Positions 32,274 to 40,068 of a DNA stretch of 64,000 bases are shown here, piece by piece (positions within the stretch are counted from its first letter, which is position 1; the number at the start of each line of letters is the position of its first letter). The translations under genes and the position numbers were made by a program. A model generated the notes under the pieces. That model searched no databases and had not been told where the DNA came from. It saw only the letters and a list, made by a program, of their open reading frames with translations. The stretch covers positions 328,613 to 392,612 of the forward strand of contig NZ_LIXI01000007.1 in assembly GCF_001905595.1 (NCBI RefSeq). Reading direction: 5' to 3'. The DNA comes from Streptomyces sp. CB00316. GTDB taxonomy: Bacteria; Actinomycetota; Actinomycetes; Streptomycetales; Streptomycetaceae.

Positions 32274-33338
32274 TCAGGCGTTGCTGGCCGCCACCCACCG
32301 CTCGAGCGCGCGCTTGGCGGCCCCGGAGTCGACGGCCTCGGCCGCCACCACGATCTTCGCCGCGATCTGCTCCGTCAGCGTGCCGGGCCCCGGGTCGAGG
32401 GCGACCAGCGCCGCCGCCGAGTTGAGCAGCACCGCCTCACGTACCGCGCCGCCCTCGCCGTCCAGCAGGCGGCGGGCCACATCGGCGTTGTACGAGGCGT
32501 CGGCGCCGCGCAGCGCCTCGACGGGGACCAGCGGCAGGCCGACGTCGCGCGGGTCGAAGGGCTCCTCGCGGACCGTGCCGTCACGGACCACCCAGACCCG
32601 CGAGGTGGCGGTGGTGGTCAGCTCGTCGAGGCCGTCGTCACCCCGGAAGACGAGGGCCGAGTTGCCCCGGTCCGCGAGGACGCCCGCGACGATGGGTGCC
32701 ATCCGGGCGTCGGCCACCCCGATGGCCTGGGATCGCACCTGGGCCGGGTTGGTGAGGGGCCCCAGAATGTTGAACGTGGTCTGCGCGCCGAGCTCGCGAC
32801 GGGCCTTGGCCGCGTACCGCAGGGCGGGGTGGAACTTCACGGCGAAGCAGAAGGTGATGCCCGCCGCCTCGGCGACCTCGACCACCCGCTGCGGGGTCAG
32901 CTCCAGGTTGACGCCGAGCTTCTCCAGCACGTCGGAGGAGCCGCTCGCGGAGGAGGCGGCCCGGTTGCCGTGCTTGACGACCTTCGCGCCGGTCCCGGCG
33001 ACGACGATCGCGGACATGGTGGAGATGTTGACCGTCTTGGCGAGGTCGCCGCCGGTGCCGACGATGTCGACGGTGCGGCCGGGCACGTGGATGGTGTTGG
33101 CGTGCGCGTACATCGCGCGTACCAGGCCGGTGACCTCCTCGACGGTCTCGCCCTTGGCCCGCAGCGCGACCGCGAAGCCGGCGATCTGCGCGTCGGTCGC
33201 CTCGCCGCTCATGATGCGGTCCATCGCCCAGGCGGTCTCCTCGGAGGAGAGGTTCTCGCCGCGCAGCAGGGGGTTCAGCAGGCCGGGCCAGGAACGGTCC
33301 GCCACGCTGTCGCCGCCGCTCGGGGTCACAACGTTCAT
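32274..33338 (-). CDS. trpD: Anthranilate phosphoribosyltransferase
   Basis: A 354-residue TrpD. It transfers phosphoribose from PRPP to anthranilate, the second step of the tryptophan branch. Motifs: DIVGTGGDLAKTVNIST (the PRPP-binding GTGGD), KHGNRAASSASGSSDVLEKL, and FNILGPLTNPA. Starting at the ATG at 33338, eight bases after CTGGAG, gives MNVVTPSGGDSVADRSW. It is separate from the trpE-G fusion by 24 kb, which is usual in Streptomyces where trp genes are dispersed. Confidence 0.95.
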   Translation of the reverse strand: MNVVTPSGGDSVADRSWPGLLNPLLRGENLSSEETAWAMDRIMSGEATDAQIAGFAVALRAKGETVEEVTGLVRAMYAHANTIHVPGRTVDIVGTGGDLAKTVNISTMSAIVVAGTGAKVVKHGNRAASSASGSSDVLEKLGVNLELTPQRVVEVAEAAGITFCFAVKFHPALRYAAKARRELGAQTTFNILGPLTNPAQVRSQAIGVADARMAPIVAGVLADRGNSALVFRGDDGLDELTTTATSRVWVVRDGTVREEPFDPRDVGLPLVPVEALRGADASYNADVARRLLDGEGGAVREAVLLNSAAALVALDPGPGTLTEQIAAKIVVAAEAVDSGAAKRALERWVAASNA

Positions 33339-33407
33339 GGTCCGCTCCAGGGGGTCCACAGCCGGTAAAGAGTCCGGCTCCACCCTATCCAGCCACCGGG
33401 ACCGCGA

Positions 33408-33438
33408 AGAGCCCCGTCCATCGAATGGACGGGGCTCT
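33408..33438 (-). terminator. Terminator of the ctaE-qcrCAB operon
   Basis: A perfect 14-bp stem (33408-33421 with 33425-33438) and a 3-base loop, 24 bases after the qcrB stop. Confidence 0.85.
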
Positions 33439-33462
33439 CACGGTGGCGATCAGGTCGGACGA

Positions 33463-35109
33463 TCAGTGGTGGCCGTGGCCCTCGCTGATCTCCTTGTACT
33501 CCTCCGCGGTGGGCTTGGCGATCTGGTTGTTCTCGCCGTAGTAGCCCTTGCTGAGCTTGGCCCGCACCTTCTGCACCGGGGAGATCTTGCGCTTGACGCC
33601 GTTCTCGTCGACCTCGGGGCCGAGTTCGAGCGGCTTGTACTGCTCGTGCGCGGTGAGCGTGTGCAGCTGTCCCGGCGAGAGCGGCTCGTGGACCTCCACG
33701 AACTCACCGTGCGGCAGGCGCTTGATGATGCCGGTCTCGCGACCGTGCAGCACCTTGTCCCGGTCGCGGCGCTGGAGGCCCAGGCAGATCCGCTTCGTGA
33801 CGATGAACGCGATGACCGGCCCGGCGAAGAAGAAGATCCGGACGAACCACGAGATGGCGTTCAGCGACAGATGGAAGTGCGTGGCCCACAGGTCGTTCCC
33901 ACCGCCGACGAGGCCGATGAAGTACGCCGTGATCCAGGCGACGCCGAGCGCCGTACGGGTCGGGGCGTTGCGCGGGCGGTCCAGGATGTGGTGCTCGCGC
34001 TTGTCCCCGGTGATCCAGGACTCGACGAACGGGTACACCGCGGGCAGCGAGAGCACCAGGCCGAAGAGGACCAGCGGGATGAACACGCCCAGGTTGAGCG
34101 TGTGGCCCCAGAAGACGATCTCCCAGCCCGGCATGACACGTACGAGACCCTCGGCGAAGCCCATGTACCAGTCGGGCTGGGCGCCGGTGGACACCTGGTC
34201 CGGGCGGTACGGGCCGAGCGCCCAGATCGGGTTGATCGTGGCGATGGCCGAGATGATCGCGATGATGCCGAAGACCAGGAAGAAGAACCCTCCGGCCTTC
34301 GCCATGTACACCGGCAGCAGCGGCATGCCCACGACGTTCTTGTTGGTCCGGCCGGGGCCCGCGAACTGTGTGTGCTTGTGGTAGAAGACCAGGATCAGGT
34401 GGGCCACCAGCAGCCCGAGCATGATGCCCGGCAGCAGCAGGATGTGGATCGAGTAGAACCGGGCCACGAAGTCGTGGCCGGGGAACTCGCCGCCGAACAG
34501 GAACATCGAGATGTACGTACCGACGATCGGCACGGACAGGATCGCGCCCTGGGTGAAGCGGACACCCGTACCGGACAGCAGGTCGTCCGGGAGGGAGTAG
34601 CCGGTGAAGCCGGTGAACATGCCCAGCACGAAGAGCAGGAAGCCGAAGACCCAGTTGACTTCGCGCGGCTTGCGGAAGGCGCCCGTGAAGAAGACGCGGC
34701 ACATGTGCACGAACATGGCGGCCAGGAAGATCAGCGCGCCCCAGTGGTGGATCTGCCGCACGAGCAGACCACCGCGGACCTCGAAGCTGATCTTCAGCGT
34801 GGAGGCGTAGGCCTCCGACATCCGGATGCCCTGCATGGGCTCGTACGGACCGTGGTAGACGATCTCGTTCATGCTCGGCTGGAAGAACAGCGTCAGATAC
34901 ACACCCGTGAGGATGATGATGATGAAGCTGTAGAGCGCGACCTCACCGAGCATGAAGGACCAGTGGTCCGGGAAGATCTTGCGCATGTTGGCCTTGGCCA
35001 GGCCGTAGATGCCGAGCCGGCCGTCCGCCCAGTCGGCGACCCGCTCGCCCGCGGGTGCCTTGCGCTGTCCCGCCTGGTCGGCGGGCGGGTTGGTTGTCGC
35101 AGTACTCAT
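33463..35109 (-). CDS. qcrB: Cytochrome bc1 complex cytochrome b subunit
   Basis: A 548-residue actinobacterial QcrB. It holds the two b haems and quinol sites of the menaquinol:cytochrome c reductase. Evidence: about eight to nine membrane helices, the haem histidines in VRQIHHWGALIF and the later YSIHILLLPGIM, PDDLLSGTGVRF, and the actinobacterial long C-terminal cytoplasmic tail (about 120 residues ending EGHGHH). The start overlaps the qcrA stop by four bases (ATGA). It works with QcrA, QcrC and the aa3 oxidase as a III2-IV2 supercomplex, the known arrangement in Actinobacteria lacking soluble cytochrome c. Confidence 0.97.
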   Translation of the reverse strand: MSTATTNPPADQAGQRKAPAGERVADWADGRLGIYGLAKANMRKIFPDHWSFMLGEVALYSFIIIILTGVYLTLFFQPSMNEIVYHGPYEPMQGIRMSEAYASTLKISFEVRGGLLVRQIHHWGALIFLAAMFVHMCRVFFTGAFRKPREVNWVFGFLLFVLGMFTGFTGYSLPDDLLSGTGVRFTQGAILSVPIVGTYISMFLFGGEFPGHDFVARFYSIHILLLPGIMLGLLVAHLILVFYHKHTQFAGPGRTNKNVVGMPLLPVYMAKAGGFFFLVFGIIAIISAIATINPIWALGPYRPDQVSTGAQPDWYMGFAEGLVRVMPGWEIVFWGHTLNLGVFIPLVLFGLVLSLPAVYPFVESWITGDKREHHILDRPRNAPTRTALGVAWITAYFIGLVGGGNDLWATHFHLSLNAISWFVRIFFFAGPVIAFIVTKRICLGLQRRDRDKVLHGRETGIIKRLPHGEFVEVHEPLSPGQLHTLTAHEQYKPLELGPEVDENGVKRKISPVQKVRAKLSKGYYGENNQIAKPTAEEYKEISEGHGHH

Positions 35110-36158
35110 CCGCGCTCCCAGAAGGAAGGGCCGACGGGCTCGTCGAAGTCACCGAGCGCCTCGAGGTTGCCCTCGCTGTTCACGCCGATCCGCAGCTGCG
35201 GAAGCGCGTGGCCGGCCGGACCGAAGATGACGCGGGCGCCGTCGGAGAGGTCGAAGGTGGACTGGTGGCACGGGCAGAGCACGTGGTGTGTCTGCTGCTC
35301 GTACAGGCTGATCGGGCAGCCGACGTGGGTGCAGATCTTGGAGAAGGCGACGATGCCCTCGTGGGCCCAGTCGCGCTGGCGCTTGTCCTTGATGTCGTCC
35401 GGCTCGATGCGGACGATCATCAGGGCGGCCTTGGCGATCTGCGACAGGAAGTCGTGCGCGTCGTCCTCGAGCCCCTCGGGCTTGGCGAAGGTCAGCGACC
35501 CCACGGCGACGTGCTCGGGACGCAGCGGCTGGCCCGTGTTCATGTTGACGAGCAGCTTGCCCTTGGCCCACATCGTGGTCCGGAGCTTCTTCTCCGGGAG
35601 CGGACCGAGGTCGCGCAGCAGCACCACACCGGAGAGCGGCACCAGGGCCAGCGCGCCGAACATGGTGGTGCGGATGAGCTTGCGCCGGCCGATCGCCGAC
35701 TCCTCGGCTCCGGCCTTGAAGTCGGCCATGACCTGGGCCTTGACCTCGGCCGGCGCCTCGATCGGGTGCCGTTCGGCCGCGACCTCGACGTCGGACATCA
35801 GGGTGCGCGCCCAGTGGACGGCGCCCGCTCCGATGAAGAAGAGCGCGAAGCCGAGCGTCAGTCCCAGGGAGAAGTTGAGCGCACTCACATGGCCGAAGGG
35901 CCAGATGTAGACGATCTTGTCCACCGGGAAGATGACGTAGGAGGCGATGAAGCCCACCGTCGACAGCATCGAGAGGACGAACATGAACGCGACGGCCCGC
36001 TCCGAGCGGTTCGCGGCGCGTTCGTCGAGGTCCTGGATGCGCGGCTTGTGGGCCGGCAGCCCCGGGTCGGCGAACGGGTCGTCCGTACCCACCACCGCGC
36101 CGTGCGCGGTCTCCTGCACTACGGGCAGGTTGTCTTCTGGAATCTGTTGGCTACTCAT
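35106..36158 (-). CDS. qcrA: Rieske iron-sulfur subunit of the bc1 complex
   Basis: A 350-residue QcrA. It has three predicted N-terminal membrane helices (about residues 55-210), as in actinobacterial Rieske proteins, and a C-terminal Rieske fold whose [2Fe-2S] ligands are in CTHVGCPISLYE and LCPCHQSTFDLSDGARV (C-x-H and C-xx-H). It moves electrons from quinol to the cytochrome c subunit. It overlaps both neighbours by four bases (qcrC upstream, qcrB downstream), so the three are co-translated. Confidence 0.97.
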   Translation of the reverse strand: MSSQQIPEDNLPVVQETAHGAVVGTDDPFADPGLPAHKPRIQDLDERAANRSERAVAFMFVLSMLSTVGFIASYVIFPVDKIVYIWPFGHVSALNFSLGLTLGFALFFIGAGAVHWARTLMSDVEVAAERHPIEAPAEVKAQVMADFKAGAEESAIGRRKLIRTTMFGALALVPLSGVVLLRDLGPLPEKKLRTTMWAKGKLLVNMNTGQPLRPEHVAVGSLTFAKPEGLEDDAHDFLSQIAKAALMIVRIEPDDIKDKRQRDWAHEGIVAFSKICTHVGCPISLYEQQTHHVLCPCHQSTFDLSDGARVIFGPAGHALPQLRIGVNSEGNLEALGDFDEPVGPSFWERG

Positions 36159-36964
36159 GACTTCTTGGCCTTAGCGGTGTGGGCCGCGACCCAGACGGCG
36201 GTTGCGACGAGGGCGCCGAGCCCGAAGATCCAGGCGAACAGGCCCTCGCTGACCGGGCCCAGGCCGCCGAGGGAGAGGCCACCGGGACTCGCCGACTCCG
36301 AACCGTTCACGGTCTGGATGTACGCGATGATGTCCTTCTTCTCCTGCTCCGGCATCGTCGTGTCGGGGAAGGAGGGCATGCTCTGCGGGCCGGTCTGCAT
36401 GGCCTCGTAGATGTGCTTCGGGCTCACGCCTTCGAGGTCCGGGGCGTACTTGCCGTTGGTGAGGGCGCCGCCCTTACCCGTGAAGTTGTGGCACTGGGCG
36501 CAGTTGTTGCGGAACAGTTCGCCACCCTTGGCGACGTCCGCGCCGGCCGGGTCGACCTGCTTGTCGGTCGGCGTGATCGGACCGGCGCCGAGCGACGCTA
36601 CGTACGCCGCGAGCTGGTCGATCTCCGCCTGGGTGTAGATGACCGGCTTCTTCGGTACCTGGGCGCCCGGCTGCTGCGCGGGCATACGGCCCGTACCGAC
36701 CTGGAAGTCGACGGCGGCGGAGCCCACGCCCACGAGGGACGGCCCGTCGGTGGTGCCCTGACCGCCGGTTCCGTGGCAGCTGGCGCAGCCTACGGTGTAG
36801 AGCTTCTTGCCCTCGTCGATGGCGAGGGACTGGGCGGTTTCATCGGCCTGCGCCTTGCCCGCAGGCGCAAACGCGGCGTACAGCCCCCCGGTAGCCGCCA
36901 GCGCGAGGAGTAGTACGACGACCGCCGCCAGCGGATGGCGTCGTCGTGCGGAGAGCTTTTTCAC
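36155..36964 (-). CDS. qcrC: Di-haem cytochrome c subunit of the bc1 complex
   Basis: A 269-residue QcrC. Two CxxCH sites, CASCHGTGGQG and CAQCHNFTGKGG, bind haem c. An N-terminal signal/anchor (about residues 10-30) and a C-terminal membrane helix hold it to the outer face. The two haems replace soluble cytochrome c and pass electrons directly to the CuA site of subunit II. The ATG at 36964 is 55 bases after ctaE. Confidence 0.96.
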   Translation of the reverse strand: MKKLSARRRHPLAAVVVLLLALAATGGLYAAFAPAGKAQADETAQSLAIDEGKKLYTVGCASCHGTGGQGTTDGPSLVGVGSAAVDFQVGTGRMPAQQPGAQVPKKPVIYTQAEIDQLAAYVASLGAGPITPTDKQVDPAGADVAKGGELFRNNCAQCHNFTGKGGALTNGKYAPDLEGVSPKHIYEAMQTGPQSMPSFPDTTMPEQEKKDIIAYIQTVNGSESASPGGLSLGGLGPVSEGLFAWIFGLGALVATAVWVAAHTAKAKKS

Positions 36965-37019
36965 GGATTACCCCGGTGTCAGGATCTTCTGCGTCGATGG
37001 TGGGCGGGTGCGAACCCGG

Positions 37020-37640
37020 TTACTTGATCATGTAGATCGTTGCGAACAGGCCGATCCACACCACGTCCACGAAGTGCCAGTAGTAGGACACGACGATGGC
37101 CGCGGTGGCCTGGTCATGGGTGAACCTCTTGGCTGCGTACGTCCTGCCGAGAACCAGCAGGAAGGCGATGAGGCCGCCCGTCACGTGCAGACCGTGGAAG
37201 CCGGTGGTCAGGTAGAACACCGAGCCGTACGGGTCGGACGACAGGGAGAGCCCCGCCTCCTTGACCAGCTCGACGTACTCGACGACCTGGCCGCCGATGA
37301 AGATCGAACCCATCACGAACGTCACGATGAACCAGGTGCGGAGCTTCTTCACATCGCCCCGCTCGGCGGCGAAGACGCCGAGCTGGCAGGTGAGTGAGGA
37401 GAGCACCAGGATCGTGGTGTTCGTGGCCGCGAACGGGAAGTTCAGATGACCGGCCATCTCCTTCCAGTAATCGGGTCCCATCACCGATCGAAGGGTGAAG
37501 TACATCGCGAAGAGGGCCGCGAAGAACATCAGCTCGGAACTCAACCAGATGATGGTTCCGACGCTGGTGAGGTTCGGCCGATTGACCGACGGGTGCGCGT
37601 GCCCGGTTTCTACTGTCGTTGCTGTCGCCACGACCGACAT
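37020..37640 (-). CDS. ctaE: Cytochrome c oxidase subunit III
   Basis: A 206-residue subunit III with about five membrane helices. Typical signatures are SSELMFFAALFAMYFTLR at the N-terminus, GFHGLHVTGG and the C-terminal YYWHFVDVVWIGLFATIY. It stabilises the aa3 core. It is the first gene of ctaE-qcrCAB. The start codon at 37638-37640 lies inside a perfect inverted repeat (37631-37651) and has no clear Shine-Dalgarno sequence; the GTG three codons downstream is an alternative start. Confidence 0.95.
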   Translation of the reverse strand: MSVVATATTVETGHAHPSVNRPNLTSVGTIIWLSSELMFFAALFAMYFTLRSVMGPDYWKEMAGHLNFPFAATNTTILVLSSLTCQLGVFAAERGDVKKLRTWFIVTFVMGSIFIGGQVVEYVELVKEAGLSLSSDPYGSVFYLTTGFHGLHVTGGLIAFLLVLGRTYAAKRFTHDQATAAIVVSYYWHFVDVVWIGLFATIYMIK

Positions 37641-37651
37641 TATGTCGGTCG
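37631..37651. repeat. Perfect inverted repeat over the ctaE start codon
   Basis: CGACCGACAT-T-ATGTCGGTCG, ten bases each side of one central base. As mRNA it could fold to an 8-bp stem with a five-base loop that holds the first two bases of the AUG. As DNA it could be an operator for a dimeric regulator. Confidence 0.6.
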
Positions 37652-37827
37652 CTTATCCCGCCCTCACCCCGGGGGGTGCCGTTCGGTGTGTCAGTCCCGT
37701 GTGTCCTGCCCGAACGGCCCATCGAATCGGTGTCCTTACCGGTGCTGACGGCCGGTCGACCGGAGTACGATCCGCGCATCGGTTCATGCCCCGAGAGCCC
37801 CGAAGACACAGATGTCACGGAGGAACA

Positions 37828-38229
37828 ATGCAGGCGACCGCCACGGTCCTGGTCTACAGCGACGACGCCAACATCCGCGAGCAGGTGAAGCTGGCAGCCG
37901 GTCGCAGGCCCGCGGCCGACGTGCCACCGGTGAAGTTCCTGGAGTGCGCGACGCTTCCGGCCGTCCTGGCGGCGCTGGACGGCGGCGGGATCGACGTCTG
38001 CGTCCTGGACGGCGAGACGGCTCCCATCGGCGGCATGGGCGTCTGCCGTCAGATCAAGGACGAGATCTTCCGCTGCCCCCCGGTCCTCCTGCTCATCGGC
38101 CGCCCGCAGGACGCGTGGCTGGCCACCTGGAGCCGTGCGGAGGCCGCTGTGACGCTGCCGGTGGACCCGGTGGAGTTCGCCGGCGCGCTGGCGGCTCTGC
38201 TGCGCGCCCGGCTCGCCGTGGAGGCCTGA
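37828..38229 (+). CDS. Atypical receiver-domain-like protein
   Basis: A 133-residue single-domain protein resembling a response-regulator receiver. It has VLVYSDDANIREQV (an acidic pair) and DVCVLDGETAPIGGMG with an Asp in the phospho-acceptor position, but the conserved Ser/Thr (LLLIGRPQD) and Lys (AAVTLPVDPVEF) positions are substituted, so it is probably not a normal phosphorylation switch. The ATG at 37828 follows a good GGAGG. It is divergent from ctaE and sits in the middle of the cytochrome genes, so a role near respiration is plausible but unproven. Confidence 0.8.
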   Translation: MQATATVLVYSDDANIREQVKLAAGRRPAADVPPVKFLECATLPAVLAALDGGGIDVCVLDGETAPIGGMGVCRQIKDEIFRCPPVLLLIGRPQDAWLATWSRAEAAVTLPVDPVEFAGALAALLRARLAVEA

Positions 38230-38250
38230 GAGGGCCCTGTGCGCCCGTGA

Positions 38251-38277
38251 GGAGCGCCCCGCCGTGCGGGGCGCTCC
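38251..38277. terminator. Bidirectional terminator
   Basis: A perfect 12-bp stem (38251-38262 with 38266-38277) followed by TTCCTT, between the receiver-like gene and the convergent L,D-transpeptidase gene. Confidence 0.88.
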
Positions 38278-38289
38278 TTCCTTGCCCGG

Positions 38290-39543
38290 TCAGACATGCG
38301 GGCGCAGGCGGGCGGCCTGGAGCGTCTGCGGGCTGTCCGGCACCCCTTCGTTGAGGGCGCTGCCCTTCTGCCACTTCTCCCAGGAGAGGTTCCAGTCGCC
38401 GAACCCGTTGTCGAACGGGGTCATGGTCTCCCCCGCGCTGCCGACGACCTTGACGATGTCGCCCTGGCGCACGGTGTCGAAGAACCACTCGGCGTTGCCG
38501 GTGCTCATCCCGGTGCAGCCGTGGCTGACGTTCGCGCTGCCCTGGGAGCCGGTGGACCACGGCGCGGCGTGGACGTACTCGCCGCTCCAGGTCACCCGGG
38601 TGGCCCAGTAGACCGGCAGGTCGTACGACTCCGAGGAGCCGGCGGCGATGCCGATGCTCTCGCCGCGCATCCGTACGAACTGCTCCTTGGCGAGGATCAC
38701 CTTGACGCCGTTGCGGGTGGAGAAGCCGGGCTTGCCGGTGGTGACCGGAATGGTGTTGATCACTTCTCCGTTGCGCAGGACCGTCATGGTGTGGGTCGAG
38801 GCGTCGGTGAGGGCCTCGATCCGGTCGCCGGTGGTGATCTTCAGGGGTTTGGCCTCGGCCCCGTAGAGGGCGTTGGTCACCTTGATGCCCGTCAGGTTGG
38901 AGCGGACCTCGATGGTGGCGTCGGCGGGCCAGAACTCCTTGGGCCGGTAGTGCAGCTTCTTGTCGTCGACCCAGTACCAGGAGCCCGTGACGGCCGGGGT
39001 GGAGCGGACCTTCAGGGCACGCTCGACCGTGGCCCTGGAGGCCTTGTCGGTGACCGGAGCGCTGAGTTCCGCCGTGATGGGCTGTCCGACGCCGTAGGTG
39101 CCCGCCTCCGGGCCGAAGGCCACCTTCAGCAGCTTCTTGGGCGAGGAGGTGTCGAAGGAGAGCGTACGGGTGCCGGGGGCGCCGTCCCCGTTCTCGGTGG
39201 AGACCCTGACGGTGTATCCGGTACCGGCCGCCAGCGGGGCCGTGGAGCGCCACCTCCTGCCGTCGGCGGAGAGCTCGCCCGCCAGGTGGCGGCCGCCCGT
39301 GTCCACGGCGCTGACGTCGGTGATGCGGCCGTCGTCGCCCTTGACGGTGACTTCCAGGGGTTTGTCGGGGTCGGCCTTCTCGTTCTTGGAGGGGCCGTTG
39401 AAGGAGACCTGGTCGCCCGCGTCGTACGGCTTCGTCGACAGCGGGTGTCCGTCGGGCTCGCCACAGGCGGTCGCACCCGCGCCAAGGGTCACGACCAGCA
39501 GAGTGCAGCTCACTACGGTGCGGATGCGCGGCGTGTGGTTCAT
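38290..39543 (-). CDS. L,D-transpeptidase lipoprotein with Ig-like domains
   Basis: A 417-residue secreted enzyme. Signal peptide and lipobox GAGATAC (Cys near residue 27) suggest anchoring to the membrane. Two immunoglobulin-like domains (about residues 45-250) precede the YkuD catalytic domain, with the active site in ANVSHGCTGMST (SHGC) and an upstream His in YVHAAPW. It forms 3-3 peptidoglycan cross-links and is the architecture of mycobacterial LdtB-like proteins. The ATG at 39543 is clear. It is in its own unit, flanked by hairpins, among cytochrome genes. Confidence 0.93.
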   Translation of the reverse strand: MNHTPRIRTVVSCTLLVVTLGAGATACGEPDGHPLSTKPYDAGDQVSFNGPSKNEKADPDKPLEVTVKGDDGRITDVSAVDTGGRHLAGELSADGRRWRSTAPLAAGTGYTVRVSTENGDGAPGTRTLSFDTSSPKKLLKVAFGPEAGTYGVGQPITAELSAPVTDKASRATVERALKVRSTPAVTGSWYWVDDKKLHYRPKEFWPADATIEVRSNLTGIKVTNALYGAEAKPLKITTGDRIEALTDASTHTMTVLRNGEVINTIPVTTGKPGFSTRNGVKVILAKEQFVRMRGESIGIAAGSSESYDLPVYWATRVTWSGEYVHAAPWSTGSQGSANVSHGCTGMSTGNAEWFFDTVRQGDIVKVVGSAGETMTPFDNGFGDWNLSWEKWQKGSALNEGVPDSPQTLQAARLRPHV

Positions 39544-39598
39544 GAACTCAACGTAAGAAGATTCATCCGATCCAGCGCGTTCAATGACTCCGAACGAG

Positions 39599-39637
39599 CG
39601 AGGGGCCCGTGTCGCTTCCTGCGACGCGGGCCCCTCG
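39599..39637 (-). terminator. Terminator of the ctaCDF operon
   Basis: An interrupted stem: 11 bp outer (39599-39609 with 39627-39637), a wobble pair, then 5 bp inner (39611-39615 with 39621-39625), 32 bases past the ctaF stop. Confidence 0.8.
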
Positions 39638-39669
39638 TGGGGTAGTGCGGTGTCACCCTCGGGAGGGTG

Positions 39670-40068
39670 TCACTGGGTGCGGTTCTCACCCCGGTAGTAC
39701 TCGAAGACCCAGCCGAAGAGGCCGATCAGGAGCAGCGGGGCCGAGAAGTACAGCAGCCACCAGCCGAAGACGACGCCCATGAAGGCGAAGGCGCCACCGA
39801 TCGCCAGGGAGAGCGGCTGCCAGCTGTGCGGGGAGAAGAACCCCAGCTCGCCCGCCTCGTCGGCGACGTCCGCCTCCTTGTTGTCCTGGGCCATGGCGTC
39901 GACCCGGTTGGCCGTGAAGGCCAGGTAGAAGCCGATCATGACCGAGAGCCCGAAGGCCAGGAAGAGGGCCGTGGTGCCGACCGGCTCCTTCGACCACACG
40001 CCGTACACGACGGCCATGCCGAGGATGAAGACGCTCAGCCAGATGAACATCTGTCCCTGGATCTTCAC
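39670..40068 (-). CDS. ctaF: Actinobacterial cytochrome c oxidase subunit IV
   Basis: A 132-residue subunit with four hydrophobic segments: FIWLSVFILGMAVVYGV, GTTALFLAFGLSVMIGFYLA, then IGGAFAFMGVVFGWWLLY and LLLIGLFGWVFEYY. It is the CtaF/COX4 type found only with actinobacterial aa3 oxidases. The GTG start overlaps the ctaD stop by four bases (GTGA at 40065-40068). The much longer frame upstream is a shadow of ctaD. Confidence 0.93.
   Translation of the reverse strand: MKIQGQMFIWLSVFILGMAVVYGVWSKEPVGTTALFLAFGLSVMIGFYLAFTANRVDAMAQDNKEADVADEAGELGFFSPHSWQPLSLAIGGAFAFMGVVFGWWLLYFSAPLLLIGLFGWVFEYYRGENRTQ

Noticed and set aside
32281..35910. A 1209-codon open frame on the plus strand across trpD and qcrB
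   Set aside because: It is antisense to two strongly conserved genes and shows only the Arg/Ser-rich bias of GC-rich shadow frames.
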